The notes under the pieces were generated by a model that saw only the letters and a list, made by a program, of their open reading frames with translations, was not told where the DNA came from and did not search any database. 8,740 nucleotides of DNA from Cloacimonetes bacterium UBA5553 (GTDB lineage Bacteria; Cloacimonadota; Cloacimonadia; Cloacimonadales; Cloacimonadaceae). Positions 6,132-8,740 of this stretch are shown here, one piece after another. Location: assembly GCA_002425825.1 (NCBI GenBank), contig DIMZ01000081.1, forward strand, positions 1 through 8,740, given 5' to 3'. A program made the position numbers and the translations under genes. Each line of letters starts with the position of its first letter. Position 1 is the stretch's first letter.

Positions 6132-8740
6132 CTACTTTGTTACGGGCAATATGGCATGGAATATCTTTTCCGCTTCTTTTATCTTGGTTTCGGAGCCGAA
6201 CACCGCATAGTGATCCTTGCTCATAATTGCTTCCACCATGTCTGCATAAGCCCTGATGTCTTCCACTTTGGTAGCCAGAACTTCGTCGCGCATTTGCTGT
6301 CTGTCTTCGGCAGTGAAGCCCGTAATATAGTCTTCATCGGCTTTGCTGCCCATCGATTCCGGTGTATCGGGATAGTCCAGAGCAGACATCTCGCCTATTA
6401 TATACTTGTCCATTTCCCGCTTGCTGCAGGTGAAGTGGCGCAGGAAGTCCGGCACTTTATCGAAGGTATCAAGGGTTTCCATAAGGTTAGGATCCCTATA
6501 AGACCCAAAATATTGGTAACCGCCCATAGTGAATCCGCTCATGGCACCATAGGCACCACCTTTTACCCGCAGTTCCTGATACAGGAAGTTGTTGCTTAGA
6601 ATGTTGTTTAACACCCGAAGCTTACCGGAATATGAGTAGCCTTTTCTAAAGAAGTTTCCGCCTTTGGCACAGAACTGCACCTGCACTGGCGCATAGATGC
6701 CTTCATTGTGGTCTTTTATGCTGAAGTGGTTTTCTGCAGGCTCATACTCTGCATCCGGCACATCTTTCAGCAGGATTGGCAATTCAGACACTGTGGCAGC
6801 AAAATCTTCTTCACAAGCACTGATGCTAACTATCAGGTTTTGGCGGGTAAAGGCATTGTTTTTCACCCAGTTCAGGGCTTCGATAACCTCGTCCATACCG
6901 CCATCCAGCTTGCTAACCAGATCTACCATGAAGTGATAAAAGCCCAATCCATTGGTAATATCCTGCCAATGATGCAACTGCGATAGCTGCTTGAACATGC
7001 GGGTAACAGCAACGCCGAAGCCTCCCTGAATAACCGATGCTTCCATCTTGGCTTTCAGTTCCAGTAGCAGTGTTTTTAGCCTTTCCGGTTCATCGAATAG
7101 CGGTTGCAGAGCCATTTCGGCAGACAGCTCCATCATCTTAGCAATCTTCGCCTTCACAGCCTTGCCGCGGACTACAAATTTCGGCATGATATCGTCTGGG
7201 TCTTGATAGCTATTAAAGAAATCCAGACTAAGACTTATCCCGCCGGTATGAGTGCTAATCTCATTTGAGCGTTCGGCGAAGCCATAGGACTTGCTGTTAA
7301 GCCAATTAACCATATAGCTGTAAACACGCAACCAGGGCAAATCTACTTCCTCGATATGCTTCAAATCAAAATAGCTCTTTAGATATACAATGCCATTGGC
7401 ACTAACGCTATGCTTCAGCAGTGTATAGCCGTCATTTTCCTCTTCCTCGCAAGGATATATGGGCGCATCCGGCTTCATATCTTCCAGGCTAAGCAGGGGT
7501 ATCTTTTCCAGTTCTTCAGCCTTGGGCTCTTCTTCCTGCCATGCAGTTAATTGCTTGTTAAACTCTATCAACTCCTGCATTTCTGCTTTACTCATCTTAG
7601 CTTTTTTGGTCTCAAGTATGGCGGCAGTTTTGGCATCATTTTTGGCAATTAAGCCGGGCACAGGCTTAAACACAATCTTGCTGCTGTGCTGGTTATTAAT
7701 AAGTGCATCGGTAATTAGCTGCTCGAAATATGGCTCGGTTAAGGCTTTGCGCATCTCTGCCAAAGTAGGCTCAAAGGCAAGTGCATTTAGCGGATCTCCG
7801 CCATGGTTCCATTCGCCCAGGCTGGTCCACATATAATACAAGCCTTTGGGGAAACGCTGCATCTGAGCTTCACGCAGGAAGAATTCACGGCTGTTCAGCA
7901 CTGCTTCCACCAGTTTCTTATCCAGGCCTTCTTTGGCTAGGCGGCTAATCTCGGAGTTTATTAGCTTTACCAGTGGCTCTATGTTCTCATCCTTCACTTT
8001 CTTACACACTATGGATATGGTCGGCTGCAAGATGTCTGTTTCCACGGTAGTATAAGAATCCTGTGCCAGACCGGAGTCGCGAATGGCTTTCTTTAGCGGA
8101 GAAGCCGGAGTACGCATGAGGATTTCCATCATAAAATCCAGTGCCGTAGCCAGATGCTCGTCGGTAATCTTTCCATAAGTCCAGTTAAGAGCAAGATAGT
8201 TTTGCCCGGTGGTGTCGCTATTCTCGTCCACAGGGTAATCAATCTCCAGGCTCTTACTCTTACTAAAGGGCTTTTGCAGCGGGAAGCCGATGGTATCTCC
8301 GCTATTGTCGAACTGGCTAAGGTATTCACTATCTATCAGCTCAAGAGTTTTATCAATGTCCACATCGCCATACACGGCTATCTTGCTGTTTGAGGGATGG
8401 TAATACTTTCTGTGAAAATCCAGGAACTTATCATAGCTAAGTTCGGGAATTGCCTCGGGATCACCTCCGCTCTCGAAGCCATAAGGCGTATCCGGGAATT
8501 GGGCATGCATACATCTGCGGCCGATAATGCTTTCCGGCGAGGAGAATGCACCCTTCATTTCGTTGTAAACCACACCCCGATAATTCAGGGGTGCATCTTC
8601 CGAAGTTAGCTCATGATGCCAGCCTTCCTGATGCAATATATTTGGCTCAGTGTAGATATTGGGGAAGAACACGGCATCCAGATACACTTTCATTAGGTTC
8701 ATAAAGTCTTTGTCATTGGTGCTGGCAACCGGATACATGG
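6132..8740 (-). CDS. PreP-like M16C zinc metallopeptidase (N-terminus beyond the window)
   Basis: This is an inverzincin-type peptidase that closes around and degrades short unfolded peptides. About 868 residues are visible. Compared with PreP/Cym1 homologues, roughly the first 100-115 are missing at the right edge, including the HxxEH zinc motif. The ATG at 8738 is not the start: the MYPVAST sequence matches the internal YPVAS of PreP. The third zinc ligand is expected to be Glu60 in GVVYNEMKG (numbered from that Met). Also visible are SGGDPEAIPEL (90-100), YHPSN (113-117), a Lys/Glu-rich helical linker between the two halves (about 364-410), and the C-terminal substrate-binding pair Arg724 and Tyr730 in ELRVKGGAYG, spaced as the Arg and Tyr of plant PreP. 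SYRDPN (746-751) follows. No signal peptide can be judged, so cytoplasmic peptide recycling is the default inference. It is the first visible gene of the row, three bases before rsgA. Confidence 0.93.
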   Translation of the reverse strand, partial: MYPVASTNDKDFMNLMKVYLDAVFFPNIYTEPNILHQEGWHHELTSEDAPLNYRGVVYNEMKGAFSSPESIIGRRCMHAQFPDTPYGFESGGDPEAIPELSYDKFLDFHRKYYHPSNSKIAVYGDVDIDKTLELIDSEYLSQFDNSGDTIGFPLQKPFSKSKSLEIDYPVDENSDTTGQNYLALNWTYGKITDEHLATALDFMMEILMRTPASPLKKAIRDSGLAQDSYTTVETDILQPTISIVCKKVKDENIEPLVKLINSEISRLAKEGLDKKLVEAVLNSREFFLREAQMQRFPKGLYYMWTSLGEWNHGGDPLNALAFEPTLAEMRKALTEPYFEQLITDALINNQHSSKIVFKPVPGLIAKNDAKTAAILETKKAKMSKAEMQELIEFNKQLTAWQEEEPKAEELEKIPLLSLEDMKPDAPIYPCEEEENDGYTLLKHSVSANGIVYLKSYFDLKHIEEVDLPWLRVYSYMVNWLNSKSYGFAERSNEISTHTGGISLSLDFFNSYQDPDDIMPKFVVRGKAVKAKIAKMMELSAEMALQPLFDEPERLKTLLLELKAKMEASVIQGGFGVAVTRMFKQLSQLHHWQDITNGLGFYHFMVDLVSKLDGGMDEVIEALNWVKNNAFTRQNLIVSISACEEDFAATVSELPILLKDVPDAEYEPAENHFSIKDHNEGIYAPVQVQFCAKGGNFFRKGYSYSGKLRVLNNILSNNFLYQELRVKGGAYGAMSGFTMGGYQYFGSYRDPNLMETLDTFDKVPDFLRHFTCSKREMDKYIIGEMSALDYPDTPESMGSKADEDYITGFTAEDRQQMRDEVLATKVEDIRAYADMVEAIMSKDHYAVFGSETKIKEAEKIFHAILPVTK

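Noticed and set aside
7459..7836. 125-codon plus-strand frame rich in Ser and Leu
   Set aside because: This is the antisense composition expected opposite the Glu/Lys-rich linker of the M16 peptidase.
8736..8738. ATG at the right edge as the true start of the M16 peptidase
   Set aside because: The residues match an internal PreP segment after the HxxEH motif, so the start and the first zinc ligands are beyond the window.
1..8740. Defence system, prophage, insertion sequence, CRISPR array or tRNA
   Set aside because: No transposase, integrase, nuclease or toxin motifs, no spacer-repeat pattern and no cloverleaf were seen. All long frames are accounted for by housekeeping or envelope genes.

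Overview
The window reads as ordinary chromosome from a Gram-negative, probably anaerobic bacterium. The outer-membrane TonB-dependent receptor shows that there is an outer membrane. A PreP-type M16 peptidase in front of rsgA-nadK-recN, moderate GC, and many AGC, GGC and ATA codons would fit a Fibrobacterota/Bacteroidota-type lineage such as Cloacimonadota. That placement is a low-confidence inference and nothing seen here proves it.

Layout: on the plus strand, positions 1-941 hold the C-terminal 312 residues of a TonB-dependent receptor whose start lies outside the window. A convergent intergenic gap follows (942-1154). It contains a compact 54-bp element built from five 11-nt units in strict register (three forward, two inverted), a hairpin close to the end of the minus-strand genes, and an A9 tract. 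From 1155 to the right edge everything is one tightly packed minus-strand gene row. In transcription order it is: a PreP-like M16C peptidase (N-terminus off the window), rsgA, nadK, recN, a DUF4349-like membrane protein, and an NfeD-like membrane protein. Spacers are 3 nt, a 1-nt overlap (TAATG), a 4-nt overlap (ATGA), 0 nt and 14 nt, so it is very likely one transcription unit. Its promoter lies beyond position 8740.

How the genes work together: the row is mostly housekeeping. It covers peptide disposal (M16C), late 30S ribosome maturation (RsgA), NADP synthesis (NadK) and double-strand break repair (RecN), followed by two small membrane proteins that may act together in the envelope. Co-transcription is well supported by the spacing; a shared function is not. 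I see no RNA gene, insertion sequence, CRISPR array, phage gene or defence system. The observations most worth a second look are the 11-nt unit element and the in-frame TAA-GTG junction between recN and the DUF4349-like gene.
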